Below, in pieces: positions 18,101-26,623 of a DNA stretch of 43,481 nucleotides. The notes below the pieces were generated by a model. It worked only from the letters and a program-made list of their open reading frames with translations, was not told the DNA's origin and did no database searches. Within the stretch, counting starts at the first letter, position 1. Each line of letters begins with the position of its first letter. The stretch comes from Bacteroidota bacterium (GTDB lineage Bacteria; Bacteroidota; Bacteroidia; Chitinophagales; Chitinophagaceae): positions 1 to 43,481 of the forward strand of contig JABDFS010000015.1 of NCBI GenBank assembly GCA_013286425.1, in the 5' to 3' direction. The translations under genes and the position numbers were made by a program.

Positions 18101-18214
18101 ATGGAAAATTTAAAGCAAGCTAAACGCAGTATAAAGTAAAGTTATTGAGCGTATTTACTGAATAGATATTTGAATAATGCTATATAATCTTATTTGAATG
18201 GCAGTAAACCTATT

Positions 18215-18745
18215 TTAAATATTCCGGCTTTTCAGCAACTCCAGATGATGTTCATTATGATGAATTGTGAAATAAAGCATTTCCCTCAGCGTAACTTTTC
18301 CCAATAAAGGATGCGGAAGAACGTATTTGTCAAGATCAGCTTCAGATTGCTTTTTAATTTTTGCTACCAGTTTTTGCTTTTGCACGTCATATTTTTTTAT
18401 AAGCACATCTTTTTTTTCAAAACCAATTACCGGTGGAACAAATGCTCTGCCTGCTTTGCCGCCTGCTTCAAGTTTCGCTTTATATTTTATCATAAGTTCA
18501 TCATATGTTCCTGAAGGCCGGTTGGATTTTCCAAATAAAATGGCAAGTGTAAATTTTGGCAATGCATAAGCCATCTGCAATGGTTTTATTGAACGAATAA
18601 GATGATCAAGATTTTGTCCTGCACTCCATTTTCCATCTGGTGAAAGTTCAAACTGTTTTTTGTTCAACAATGAAATGTAATTGTTGAATGCATCAACTTT
18701 TTCATTTAATGCAGTGACGATCTGCGGTTTATCATGTATTTGCAT
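18215..18745 (-). CDS. DinB superfamily protein (cytoplasmic)
   Basis: The 176-residue protein is predicted all-helical and matches the DinB/YfiT-like four-helix bundle. The first metal-site region is KWSAGQNLDHLIRSIKPL, with the histidine in LDHL. The C-terminal region FTIHHNEHHLELLKS provides the other histidines. Members are putative metal-dependent hydrolases or thiol-S-transferases using bacillithiol or mycothiol; in most the reaction is unproven. It has no signal peptide, unlike the second DinB protein in this window at 31369. A TTG five codons upstream could also serve, but the ATG at 18745 was chosen. Confidence 0.82.
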   Translation of the reverse strand: MQIHDKPQIVTALNEKVDAFNNYISLLNKKQFELSPDGKWSAGQNLDHLIRSIKPLQMAYALPKFTLAILFGKSNRPSGTYDELMIKYKAKLEAGGKAGRAFVPPVIGFEKKDVLIKKYDVQKQKLVAKIKKQSEADLDKYVLPHPLLGKVTLREMLYFTIHHNEHHLELLKSRNI

Positions 18746-19013
18746 GGTTAAATTTTTCAATTCAGTCTTTTTGTAATAAAAAACTTCACGCTGATGGAGT
18801 CGGCAACTTTATCATATCTATAATTAAATTTCTAAGCCATTCCTCAATGCCATATCACAGATAAAGTAAATCACTTTCAGGCAATTCACAGATTAATAAT
18901 TTCAACCGATTGCATTAAATATTATTTTTACTTCGCTTATTAAAAATTTCTCTGGAGCAAAAGCTTTTTACTTAAAGACATAAATTGATTAACTACTTAT
19001 TAAAAAGTATTGT

Positions 19014-20882
19014 ATGAAATATTTCGCCATTATTATGCTTACAATAATATGCGTTGCCGGTAACGCGCAACATTATAACAATTTTAAAGTAGCTGTCTAT
19101 TGCCGTGCGTATGAAGTAAGACAAATGGGTGATACAAATAATTATTTAAAGCCGCTATGGAATGAGATATCAAGACAGTTGAAAGTAGATAAAGTTTACC
19201 TTGAAACACATCGTGATCTCATCATTGTTAACCAGGATACACTAAATATTGCGAAGAAGTTTTTTAGAGACCGAGGCATTGAAGTGGCGGGCGGCATTAC
19301 ACTAACCATAAGTGAACCTAACCGGTTTCAAACATTTTGCTACAGCAATCCTGATGATAGAAAAAAGGTTAAAGCATTAAGCGAATACACCGCAAAAAAC
19401 TTTGATGAGTTTATTCTTGATGATTTCTTTTTTACCAACTGCAAAGATGATGGCGCAATAAAAGATAAAGGCGATAAAAGCTGGACACAATACCGTTTAG
19501 ACCTGATGGCTGATGCTGCAAAAACACTGATCGTTGATCCGGCAAAAGCTGTAAATCCTAAAGTAAAAGTAGTGGTAAAATATCCAAACTGGTATGAGCA
19601 TTTCCAGGGTATGGGTTTTAATCTTGAGAAAGAGCCAAAAATATTTGATGGCATTTATACAGGTACAGAAACAAGAGATGCTGTAATATTTGCACAACAT
19701 TTACAACCTTATCTTGGTTATAATATTATCCGTTATTATGAAAATATTGCTCCGGGCAGAAATGGTGGCGGATGGGTTGATCCGTTTGCAAGTAATTATT
19801 CTGATCGTTATGCAGAACAGCTTTGGATCACATTATTTGCAAAAGCGCGTGAGCAAACACTTTTTGATTTCCGCAGTTTAAGCAGGCCAATATATGCTAC
19901 CGATCGTGCAGCGTGGCAGGGCCAGCATACAAGCTTTGATTATGATGAAATGATGCAACCTCAAAATTATAATGGTGGCGCGCCAACAAAACCGACCACC
20001 ATTGCAAGAGTTGCAGGTTATACATTTGAAAAATTAGATGGTTTTTTAGGAAAGCTGGGTAATCCTATTGGTATAAAAAGTTATAAACCTTACCATTCCC
20101 TGGGTGAAGATTTTTTACAGAATTATTTAGGCATGATTGGTTTGCCAATGAATATGGAACCGGAATTTCCTTATGAAGACAGCGTAGTTCTGCTGACAGA
20201 GGAAGCAAAGTTTGATGATAAAATCGTCGATAAAATAAAGAAGCAGCTAACCGATGGAAAAACAGTTGTTATCACATCAGGTTTACTGAGTGCGATTCAG
20301 GACAAGCTGAATGATATTGTTGAATTACGTTACACAGATAGAAAAGCAATCGTACAGGATTATACTGCCGGAGGTTTTCAATTGATACATACAGATAAGC
20401 CAATACTTATTCCGCAAATACAATATCTTACCAACGATTCGTGGGAAATTGTCTCAGGTATCAGTGGTGCAGATGGCTGGCCTATTTTGCATGAAGCTGA
20501 TTATTCAAAAGGGCATTTGTATGTATTAACCATTCCTGACAATTTCTCTGACTTATATAATTTACCGGTTGAAGTATTAAACAAGATAAGACAGGTTTTA
20601 TGCGGGCAGCTGAGTGTGCAGATTGAAGGGCCTTCAAAAATAAGCCTGTATGTGTATGACAATAATACGTTCATCGTTGAATCGTTTTTGGATACGGAAA
20701 CAATGGTAAAGGTTGTAACGCCAAATTCATTCAATGTTATTACTGATATAAATACAAACCAGGTTATAAATGGCGAATTAAGAAAACCCGGCTTTAGTTA
20801 TATAGAGAAAAATACTGGTTCAAAAAATGTTTACACATTTACAGTAAAGCCACATTCATTCAGGGTATTTAAGATGCAGTAG
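19014..20882 (+). CDS. Secreted protein, possibly a TIM-barrel glycoside hydrolase, 622 aa
   Basis: A signal peptide (about residues 1-18, ending GNAQ) indicates export. Residues about 25-350 read like a (beta/alpha)8 barrel of a glycosidase, with strand ends carrying acidic residues. Examples are VYLETHRD (Glu64), FDEFILDDFFF (Asp136, Asp137), VVVKYPNWYEHF and DGIYTGTETRD (Glu219). Residues about 380-530 resemble a Rossmann/glutamine-amidotransferase-like module (KKQLTDGKTVVITSG, SKGHLYVLTIPDN), as in beta-galactosidase trimerisation domains. A beta-sandwich ends the chain. I do not recognise a numbered GH family, so hydrolase function is inferred from architecture only. No sugar-uptake genes are adjacent. 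Confidence 0.6.
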   Translation: MKYFAIIMLTIICVAGNAQHYNNFKVAVYCRAYEVRQMGDTNNYLKPLWNEISRQLKVDKVYLETHRDLIIVNQDTLNIAKKFFRDRGIEVAGGITLTISEPNRFQTFCYSNPDDRKKVKALSEYTAKNFDEFILDDFFFTNCKDDGAIKDKGDKSWTQYRLDLMADAAKTLIVDPAKAVNPKVKVVVKYPNWYEHFQGMGFNLEKEPKIFDGIYTGTETRDAVIFAQHLQPYLGYNIIRYYENIAPGRNGGGWVDPFASNYSDRYAEQLWITLFAKAREQTLFDFRSLSRPIYATDRAAWQGQHTSFDYDEMMQPQNYNGGAPTKPTTIARVAGYTFEKLDGFLGKLGNPIGIKSYKPYHSLGEDFLQNYLGMIGLPMNMEPEFPYEDSVVLLTEEAKFDDKIVDKIKKQLTDGKTVVITSGLLSAIQDKLNDIVELRYTDRKAIVQDYTAGGFQLIHTDKPILIPQIQYLTNDSWEIVSGISGADGWPILHEADYSKGHLYVLTIPDNFSDLYNLPVEVLNKIRQVLCGQLSVQIEGPSKISLYVYDNNTFIVESFLDTETMVKVVTPNSFNVITDINTNQVINGELRKPGFSYIEKNTGSKNVYTFTVKPHSFRVFKMQ

Positions 20883-20937
20883 TTTTAATATGCAACGGAT
20901 ATTAAGAGTTGCAGCAGCTAAGTTTTGATATCGGGCT

Positions 20938-21987
20938 TTAAAACGGATTCATTTTTTGAAGCCACGTAACTGTTCGCTGTAAAAAACCTGGTGGATTAAA
21001 ACGTGTGCCCGCATAAACCTGTACACCGTAAGAATATTTTGAGAATCTTTCGTCTTGTTGCTGATGCCCATAGTTTCTTGCAAAAGCATCCATACCGGCA
21101 AAAAACCTGTTTCCGGTATAACCAATACTTCCTCTTAAATAATAACCGGTTGATATTTTTGTTCCTGACGTAATAAGCGCTCTGCCGTTTTCATCATAAC
21201 CATTGGCTTTAAAAAAATCTACTCCAACAATTGGCCCTGCAAAAGCAGCTGCATAAAAATCCTTTGCAAAAACAATATTTACAGACGCAGGCAACAATAA
21301 ATTAACATCATTATTAAGCGTATAATCATTGGTTGATGTTTGCATGCTGTCAACTGTTTCATCTTTTATTTTAACGCTCCAGTAAGCAAGTATCGGGAAA
21401 AAAGTAAATGCCGTTTTTACTTGTTTTTCTTTGCCCGATGTAAGACTTGATACAGAAAATTTTTTATCGAAATTATACCCAACCTGCAAGCCTGTCTGAA
21501 TGGTGCGCAGGTCCGGAAATTGTATATACGCATCTCCTTTTTTCCAATCAGCAATAAATTCGTTTGTGTTACGCAGGTAGTAACCTTTTATGTTTTGATA
21601 ATCGAAATTAATGTACCATCGCCCAAATGAAAAACCTGTACCGAATGTAGAGCGCCTGGAGTTGCCTTTAATGGTGTCTGCATTATTAAGGTTAAATATT
21701 TGTGGCGTGAATGAATAATATGCGTAGAGAAATGAATAATCAAGGCTAACAAAAAACTGATCTGTTTCCTTCGGGCTAAGTATAAATCTTGTATGGTATT
21801 GCGGATACGAAATAATGTACTGCGTATTCCTGGTATTCCATCCAACAGTAAGGTTCAAATAATTATCGTAGTATTTTATATGAAAAGAATCTTTTGGCAG
21901 CGTTGCAGTGTCGTTAATTGTTTGCGCAAGAACCGGCAATTGAAATAAACATAAACATATAAAAATTGCCGATGCTTTCCCTTTCAT
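20938..21987 (-). CDS. DUF4421-like outer-membrane beta-barrel protein
   Basis: The 349-residue product has a signal peptide (about residues 1-21, ending VLAQ). It then has a beta-barrel-like pattern with many alternating aromatic strands and Tyr-rich turns (YYDNYLNLTVGWNTR, FGTGFSFGRWYINFDYQNIKGYYL). The opening with a YYDNYLNL segment and later paired barrel strands fits the DUF4421 family of Bacteroidota. I hold the family name at moderate confidence. No enzymatic motif is present. It is convergent with the upstream secreted protein gene, 55 bases apart. Confidence 0.65.
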   Translation of the reverse strand: MKGKASAIFICLCLFQLPVLAQTINDTATLPKDSFHIKYYDNYLNLTVGWNTRNTQYIISYPQYHTRFILSPKETDQFFVSLDYSFLYAYYSFTPQIFNLNNADTIKGNSRRSTFGTGFSFGRWYINFDYQNIKGYYLRNTNEFIADWKKGDAYIQFPDLRTIQTGLQVGYNFDKKFSVSSLTSGKEKQVKTAFTFFPILAYWSVKIKDETVDSMQTSTNDYTLNNDVNLLLPASVNIVFAKDFYAAAFAGPIVGVDFFKANGYDENGRALITSGTKISTGYYLRGSIGYTGNRFFAGMDAFARNYGHQQQDERFSKYSYGVQVYAGTRFNPPGFLQRTVTWLQKMNPF

Positions 21988-22203
21988 AGAATTTTGCTGA
22001 AGTATAGATCAAACTTAAATTGTTTCTTTTTATTGATTTGAAAAAATTCTATAATCTAATAACGATAATTCATGCAATTATAACAATACAACACGTAAAA
22101 ATTCATAAGCATAGATTGTGAGTTAGCCGGTATTTTATTTACAGATAAAACACACGGTGGCAAAAAATAAAAACGATATGTTATCTTAGGCGAAAATTTA
22201 ATT

Positions 22204-22494
22204 ATGTCTACTGTTAATTTAATAATAAAGGGAAAAGTACAAGGAGTATACTATCGCGTTGCTGCAAAAGAAGAAGCAGAAAAATTGGGTATAACCGGCT
22301 GGGTGCAATATATTAATGAGGGGAGAGTTGAGATAATGGCATCAGGCACACAAGAACATCTTGAACAATTTATTGAATGGTGCAATAAAGGGCCTGAAAA
22401 AGCAGAAGTTGCCAACGTTATTGTTACGCCGCTTTCTGAAGAAACTTTTGATGAGTTTTCAGTGCTGCAGGAAACATATCCGCACGATATATAA
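22204..22494 (+). CDS. acyP: Acylphosphatase-family protein with altered active-site asparagine
   Basis: The 96-residue protein is full length for acylphosphatase, a cytoplasmic ferredoxin-like fold that hydrolyses carboxyl-phosphate bonds. The phosphate-binding loop GKVQGVYYR (residues 10-18) is intact, with the conserved Arg18. The second catalytic position falls in GWVQYINEGRVE, where the family normally has GWV-x-N. The asparagine that positions the attacking water is therefore replaced by Tyr36, with an Asn two residues later. Activity may be reduced, or the neighbouring Asn38 may compensate. A hairpin terminator follows the stop. The gene is monocistronic. Confidence 0.88.
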   Translation: MSTVNLIIKGKVQGVYYRVAAKEEAEKLGITGWVQYINEGRVEIMASGTQEHLEQFIEWCNKGPEKAEVANVIVTPLSEETFDEFSVLQETYPHDI

Positions 22495-22502
22495 AGGCGT
22501 AA

Positions 22503-22529
22503 AAAATCATTCCTGCAATGAATGATTTT
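22503..22529 (+). terminator. Hairpin terminator after the acylphosphatase gene
   Basis: The segment aaaatcattc (22503-22512) pairs perfectly with gaatgatttt (22520-22529) around a 7-base loop, starting 8 bases after the stop codon. The 3' arm ends in a T-run (tttt, then gcttta), which suits a weak intrinsic terminator in either direction. Confidence 0.6.
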
Positions 22530-22768
22530 GCTTTATCATTAATGGTGATATAAGCTGCGAAAAATAATTCTGAATACTTTTAAAATCGACTGTTTATACT
22601 ATTGATTATCGCGCAATAAATAACAACATGCAATCCTGTAATAACCTGCGCAAACCATCTTTATTCTGCACATCACTTTACTTCAATGCTGCATTAAGTT
22701 TATAACTTACGGTTTAAATTTTATTAACTGACTATTAAAGCTTATCTCAAAGCAAATACTTTTATAGA

Positions 22769-23500
22769 ATGAAAATTGAAAGATATAATACAACAAACGA
22801 AGCAGGTAAGGCAGCAGCAACAAACGCAGCATGTTTATTACGCAACAGCATTAAAGCAAACGGAGCTGCAAGTATTATTCTTGCAACAGGAACAAGCCAG
22901 TTTGAAACATTAAATCAGCTTATAACTGAAGATATAAACTGGAATAAAGTAATCATGTTTCATTTGGATGAATATATTGGATTGACTGCAACACATGCCG
23001 CAAGTTTTAGAAAATATTTGCAGGAAAGATTCATATCAAAAGTGTGTTTGAAAGAAGTGAATTTAATTAACGGCGAAACAGATCCGGTGCAGGAATGTGA
23101 AAGGGTTGGAACATTGATCGAACAACACTCTATAGATGTTGCATTGGTTGGTATTGGTGAGAATGGCCATCTTGCATTTAATGATCCGCCCGCTGATTTT
23201 GAAACAGAACAACCTTTTATTATTGTTGAATTGGATGAAGCATGCAGGCAACAACAACTGAATGAGGGGTGGTTTAATTCATTGAATGATGTTCCGCGAA
23301 AAGCAATCAGCATGTCAGTAAAACAAATCATGAAATCAAAAAATATTATTTGCTCTGTGCCGGGAAAAAGAAAAGCAGCTGCAATAAAAAATTGTTTGGA
23401 GCATTCAATAACCAATCTTTATCCTGCAAGTATTTTACAGTCGCATAACAATTGTATTATTTATCTTGATAAAGATGCTGCATCACTGTTAAGTCATTAA
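22769..23500 (+). CDS. nagB: Glucosamine-6-phosphate deaminase
   Basis: The 243-residue enzyme converts glucosamine-6-phosphate to fructose-6-phosphate and ammonia in the cytoplasm. The family motifs are visible: the phosphate-binding ATGTSQFETL (residues 39-48), LDEYIGL with catalytic Asp67, and GIGENGHLAFNDPP with His134. Compared with E. coli NagB, the residue equivalent to Asp141 is Asn132 and that equivalent to Glu148 is Asp139. This is a variant pattern seen in a NagB-like subgroup. The nagA gene starts 12 bases downstream, so the two form an operon for amino-sugar phosphate use. The 274-base leader shows only a short dyad, aagtttataactt at 22696-22708, as a possible operator. Confidence 0.9.
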   Translation: MKIERYNTTNEAGKAAATNAACLLRNSIKANGAASIILATGTSQFETLNQLITEDINWNKVIMFHLDEYIGLTATHAASFRKYLQERFISKVCLKEVNLINGETDPVQECERVGTLIEQHSIDVALVGIGENGHLAFNDPPADFETEQPFIIVELDEACRQQQLNEGWFNSLNDVPRKAISMSVKQIMKSKNIICSVPGKRKAAAIKNCLEHSITNLYPASILQSHNNCIIYLDKDAASLLSH

Positions 23501-23512
23501 TAATTTGTGCTG

Positions 23513-24712
23513 ATGCATCCTGAAAAAATAAAAATATCTAATGGTAAAATAATAACGCCTTTCAAAATTGTTGAAGGTGCTTGCATATTGATTTCAGGCG
23601 ATACAATAACTGAAGTAAGCGAAAAAAATATTGAGGTTGATGAAGCAATAGAAATAGACGCTAAAGGAAAATATGTAGCGCCTGGTTTTATTGATATACA
23701 TGTTCATGGCGGCGGCGGATATGATTTTATGGATGCCACCGAAACTGCATTTCTTACCATTGCCGAAACACATGCGCGCTATGGAACAACTGCAATGTTG
23801 CCAACCACATTAACATCTACAAAAGAATTATTATTACAAACACTGGACACCTTTGAGCAGGCAAATAAAAAGAATGAAAACGGTGCACAGTTACTCGGTA
23901 TGCATCTTGAAGGTCCATACATTTCGATGAATCAAATCGGTGCACAAGATGCACGTTTTATAAGAGAACCAAATCCGGATGAATACAAAGAAATTCTTTC
24001 AAACTATTCATGTATCAAACGCTGGAGCGCAGCACCTGAACTGAAAGGAGCAATTGAATTTGGGCGTTATCTCAAATCAAAAAATATTTTACCTGCTATT
24101 GCACATACAGATGCCATTTATGAAGAAGTGCTTGCGGCTTTTAATAGTGGTTATACGTTGATCACGCATTTATATTCTGCCATGTCTGGTGTTACACGAA
24201 GAAATGCTTATCGCTATGCAGGTGTGATTGAAAGCGCTTTCATCATTGATGAAATGGATGTTGAAATAATAGCAGACGGTATTCATGTTCCGCCACCTTT
24301 ATTAAAGCTGGTATATAAAATAAAAGGTGCGGACAGAATTACATTGATTACCGATGCTATGCGTGCTGCCGGAAAAGATGATAGAGAAAGTATTTTAGGT
24401 AGCATTGAAAATGGTTTGAAAGTAATAATAGAAGATGACGTAGCTAAATTGCCTGACAGGAGTGCATTTGCAGGAAGTGTTGCCACAACAGACCGGCTCG
24501 TTAGAACGATGATATCAATGGCGGATATTCCCCTTATCGATGCAATAAAAATGATCACTTACACACCTGCAAGAATTTTAAATATTGAAGATAGAAAAGG
24601 TTCGATAGAACCAGGTAAAGATGCAGACATTGTGATCTTTGATGAAAATATTAATGTTGAAACAACAATCATTAAAGGAAGAATTTGCTTTTCCAATCAC
24701 AACTCATCGTAA
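23513..24712 (+). CDS. nagA: N-acetylglucosamine-6-phosphate deacetylase
   Basis: The 399-residue amidohydrolase removes acetate from GlcNAc-6-phosphate, feeding NagB encoded just upstream. Metal and active-site motifs are in place: IDIHVHGGGGYDFMD (HxH at 63-65), HLEGPYIS with Glu133, AHTDA with His198, THLYSAMSG with His219, and LITDAMRAAG with Asp281 as catalytic acid/base. Length is standard. The ATG at 23513 was chosen; a GTG two codons upstream is possible. Together with nagB this supports recycling of GlcNAc from peptidoglycan or use of chitin-derived sugar. No transporter or chitinase is adjacent. Confidence 0.93.
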   Translation: MHPEKIKISNGKIITPFKIVEGACILISGDTITEVSEKNIEVDEAIEIDAKGKYVAPGFIDIHVHGGGGYDFMDATETAFLTIAETHARYGTTAMLPTTLTSTKELLLQTLDTFEQANKKNENGAQLLGMHLEGPYISMNQIGAQDARFIREPNPDEYKEILSNYSCIKRWSAAPELKGAIEFGRYLKSKNILPAIAHTDAIYEEVLAAFNSGYTLITHLYSAMSGVTRRNAYRYAGVIESAFIIDEMDVEIIADGIHVPPPLLKLVYKIKGADRITLITDAMRAAGKDDRESILGSIENGLKVIIEDDVAKLPDRSAFAGSVATTDRLVRTMISMADIPLIDAIKMITYTPARILNIEDRKGSIEPGKDADIVIFDENINVETTIIKGRICFSNHNSS

Positions 24713-24758
24713 ATAATTTTCTTATATTCACACAAGACTACTTTTTACAAAAAAATTT

Positions 24759-25208
24759 ATGACAGCACAGGAATATCTAACTGATCGCCTGAATGACCAG
24801 ATAGCATGGTATGATAAAAAAAGCGCTTACAATCAAAAAAGATTTAAGTCTATCCGCATTTTAAATATTACTCTTTCCGTTTCCATTCCTTTTTTAACCA
24901 CGTTAATGAAAGATGGTAGCAGCAATGAGTATCTTAAAATTCTTATAGGATTTATAGGCGCTTCAATAGCCGTTCTGGAAGCTGTTTTAAATTTATATAA
25001 ATACCATGAGAACTGGATACAATACCGTAGCACAGCAGAAAGTTTAAAACATCATAAATATTTGTTTGAAACGCAAACAGGTATATATGCGAACGAAAAA
25101 ACAGCGTTCGCTGTTTTGGTTGATAACGTTGAGAATTTAATTTCAAAAGAAATTACAACCTGGACAGGAAATAACCAGGCAAGTAAAACTCAGCAACACG
25201 CTTCATGA
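24759..25208 (+). CDS. DUF4231/SLATT-like two-transmembrane protein
   Basis: The 149-residue protein matches the DUF4231 pattern. An amphipathic N-terminus with DQIAWYDKKSAYNQKRFK (residues 13-30) is followed by two transmembrane helices (about 33-50 and 59-80). The segment YKYHENWIQYRSTAESLKHHKYLFET (81-106) then leads a cytoplasmic coiled region. DUF4231 is related to the SLATT group, whose members include proposed pore-forming effectors in nucleotide-signal immune systems. No nucleotidyltransferase, SLOG or TIR gene lies nearby, so a defence role is not supported by context. It sits 46 bases after nagA and may be co-transcribed with it. Single DUF4231 genes also occur outside defence loci, so function is left open. 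Confidence 0.75.
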   Translation: MTAQEYLTDRLNDQIAWYDKKSAYNQKRFKSIRILNITLSVSIPFLTTLMKDGSSNEYLKILIGFIGASIAVLEAVLNLYKYHENWIQYRSTAESLKHHKYLFETQTGIYANEKTAFAVLVDNVENLISKEITTWTGNNQASKTQQHAS

Positions 25209-25292
25209 TGTATGCTAAATAGCAAAGTCAACTGTTAAGCTGAAAACTTAATTTATTATCGCAGTTTTGTACCAGGAAGTATTTGCCGATTA

Positions 25293-26615
25293 ATGTTGCT
25301 CATCTATACATCAAATATTACCAATCGCATAAAGTATATCATGCAATATATTTTTGAAGAAAGGTTAGGTATTGATTATTCAATTACTGATGATGATCAG
25401 GTCTACAATAGTGCAACCATTTCTTTAAAGGTTACATATGCAAATGAGTTTTCTAATGAGGGATTATATTTTTATGCAACATCATTGTTATTTGAAAAAG
25501 ACATAAAAAAAATTGAGTTGCATGAAAAATTTATTAACGATACAGCAGTTTTGTTTGCACATGATAAAACATCAGCTTTATCATTCGATGTGTTTGCAGC
25601 TATATTTTATTTGCTAAGTCGCTATGAAGAATATTTGAACGATCCACGTGATAAGCATGGCAACTATGATTTTGCCAATAGTATTTTATACAAACTAAAT
25701 GTTTCGAATACTCCGTTGGTTGAACAATGGATAGAATTGTTGAAAGCTGTTATCAAAAAAGAATTTCCGTCAATCCGGTTTAAACAACATAGAGCGAAAT
25801 TTGGTTTAAGCTTTGACGTTGATGTTGCTTATGCATATAAAAACAGGAATGCTTTCATACTTGCAGGCGGTTTAATAAAAAAAATGCTTTCGCTGAATTT
25901 TTCTGATGTAAAAGATCAGTTGCTTACTTTATTAAACAAAAGAGAAGATAGGTATGATACTTATGATTACATTTTCTCTTCCATAAAAAGTACAAAGTCT
26001 CTTTTCTTTTTTGATATGGGCCGTTACGGAAAATTTGATAAAAACCCTTCATACAAAAACAAAAAATTCAGAAAGCTTATACAATCAATTTCAGGGAAAG
26101 CGTTTGTAGGTGTTCATCCCTCATATGCATCTAATACAAATGACAAATTGGTTGGAATTGAAAAAAAACAGCTTGCGCAAATAACAGGAAAACCTGTTAC
26201 GGCAAGCCGTCAGCATTATTTAAAATTGAAATTACCTTCAACATATAATCTTCTTATAAGCAATAATATTACAGAAGATTTTACGATGGGTTACTCAGGA
26301 TATTATGGCTTCAGGGCAGGCACATGCAATTCGTTTTTGTTTTTTGATCTTGTAAATGATCAGCAAACACACTTGCGCTTATATCCTTTTGCATACATGG
26401 AAGTAACACTTAATAATTACTTAAACCTTAGTATTGATGAATCAAAAAAAATAATTTCGAAACTTGTTCAAACAATAAAAAAATATAATGGAACATTTAT
26501 TCCACTTTGGCACAATTCTACCTTATGCAATTGTAAAGAATGGAAGGGCTGGCGCGAAGTTTTTGAACATACATTGCAGGAAATAATCAATAACAACTTA
26601 GAAAACATTTTTTAA
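25293..26615 (+). CDS. Polysaccharide deacetylase-family protein (DUF7033 type)
   Basis: The 440-residue protein begins MLLIYTSNITNRIKYI, the usual opening of a Bacteroidota family in which an N-terminal domain (about residues 1-165) precedes a NodB-like barrel. The metal/active-site strand is GLSFDVDVAYAY (Asp175, Asp177), and a second motif is GVHPSYAS with His275. A C-terminal PLWHNSTLCNC closes the barrel. There is no signal peptide, so it may act in the cytoplasm or at the membrane face. The next gene, a glycosyltransferase, starts 8 bases after the stop. The pair probably works together on a surface or cell-wall glycan. The substrate is unknown, and activity is inferred from the fold only. 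Confidence 0.78.
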   Translation: MLLIYTSNITNRIKYIMQYIFEERLGIDYSITDDDQVYNSATISLKVTYANEFSNEGLYFYATSLLFEKDIKKIELHEKFINDTAVLFAHDKTSALSFDVFAAIFYLLSRYEEYLNDPRDKHGNYDFANSILYKLNVSNTPLVEQWIELLKAVIKKEFPSIRFKQHRAKFGLSFDVDVAYAYKNRNAFILAGGLIKKMLSLNFSDVKDQLLTLLNKREDRYDTYDYIFSSIKSTKSLFFFDMGRYGKFDKNPSYKNKKFRKLIQSISGKAFVGVHPSYASNTNDKLVGIEKKQLAQITGKPVTASRQHYLKLKLPSTYNLLISNNITEDFTMGYSGYYGFRAGTCNSFLFFDLVNDQQTHLRLYPFAYMEVTLNNYLNLSIDESKKIISKLVQTIKKYNGTFIPLWHNSTLCNCKEWKGWREVFEHTLQEIINNNLENIF

Positions 26616-26623
26616 ATAGTTAT

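Noticed and set aside
22960-23415. 151-codon open frame antisense to nagB
   Set aside because: The sense strand encodes all NagB motifs; the antisense product is Cys/Ser-rich and unlike any family.
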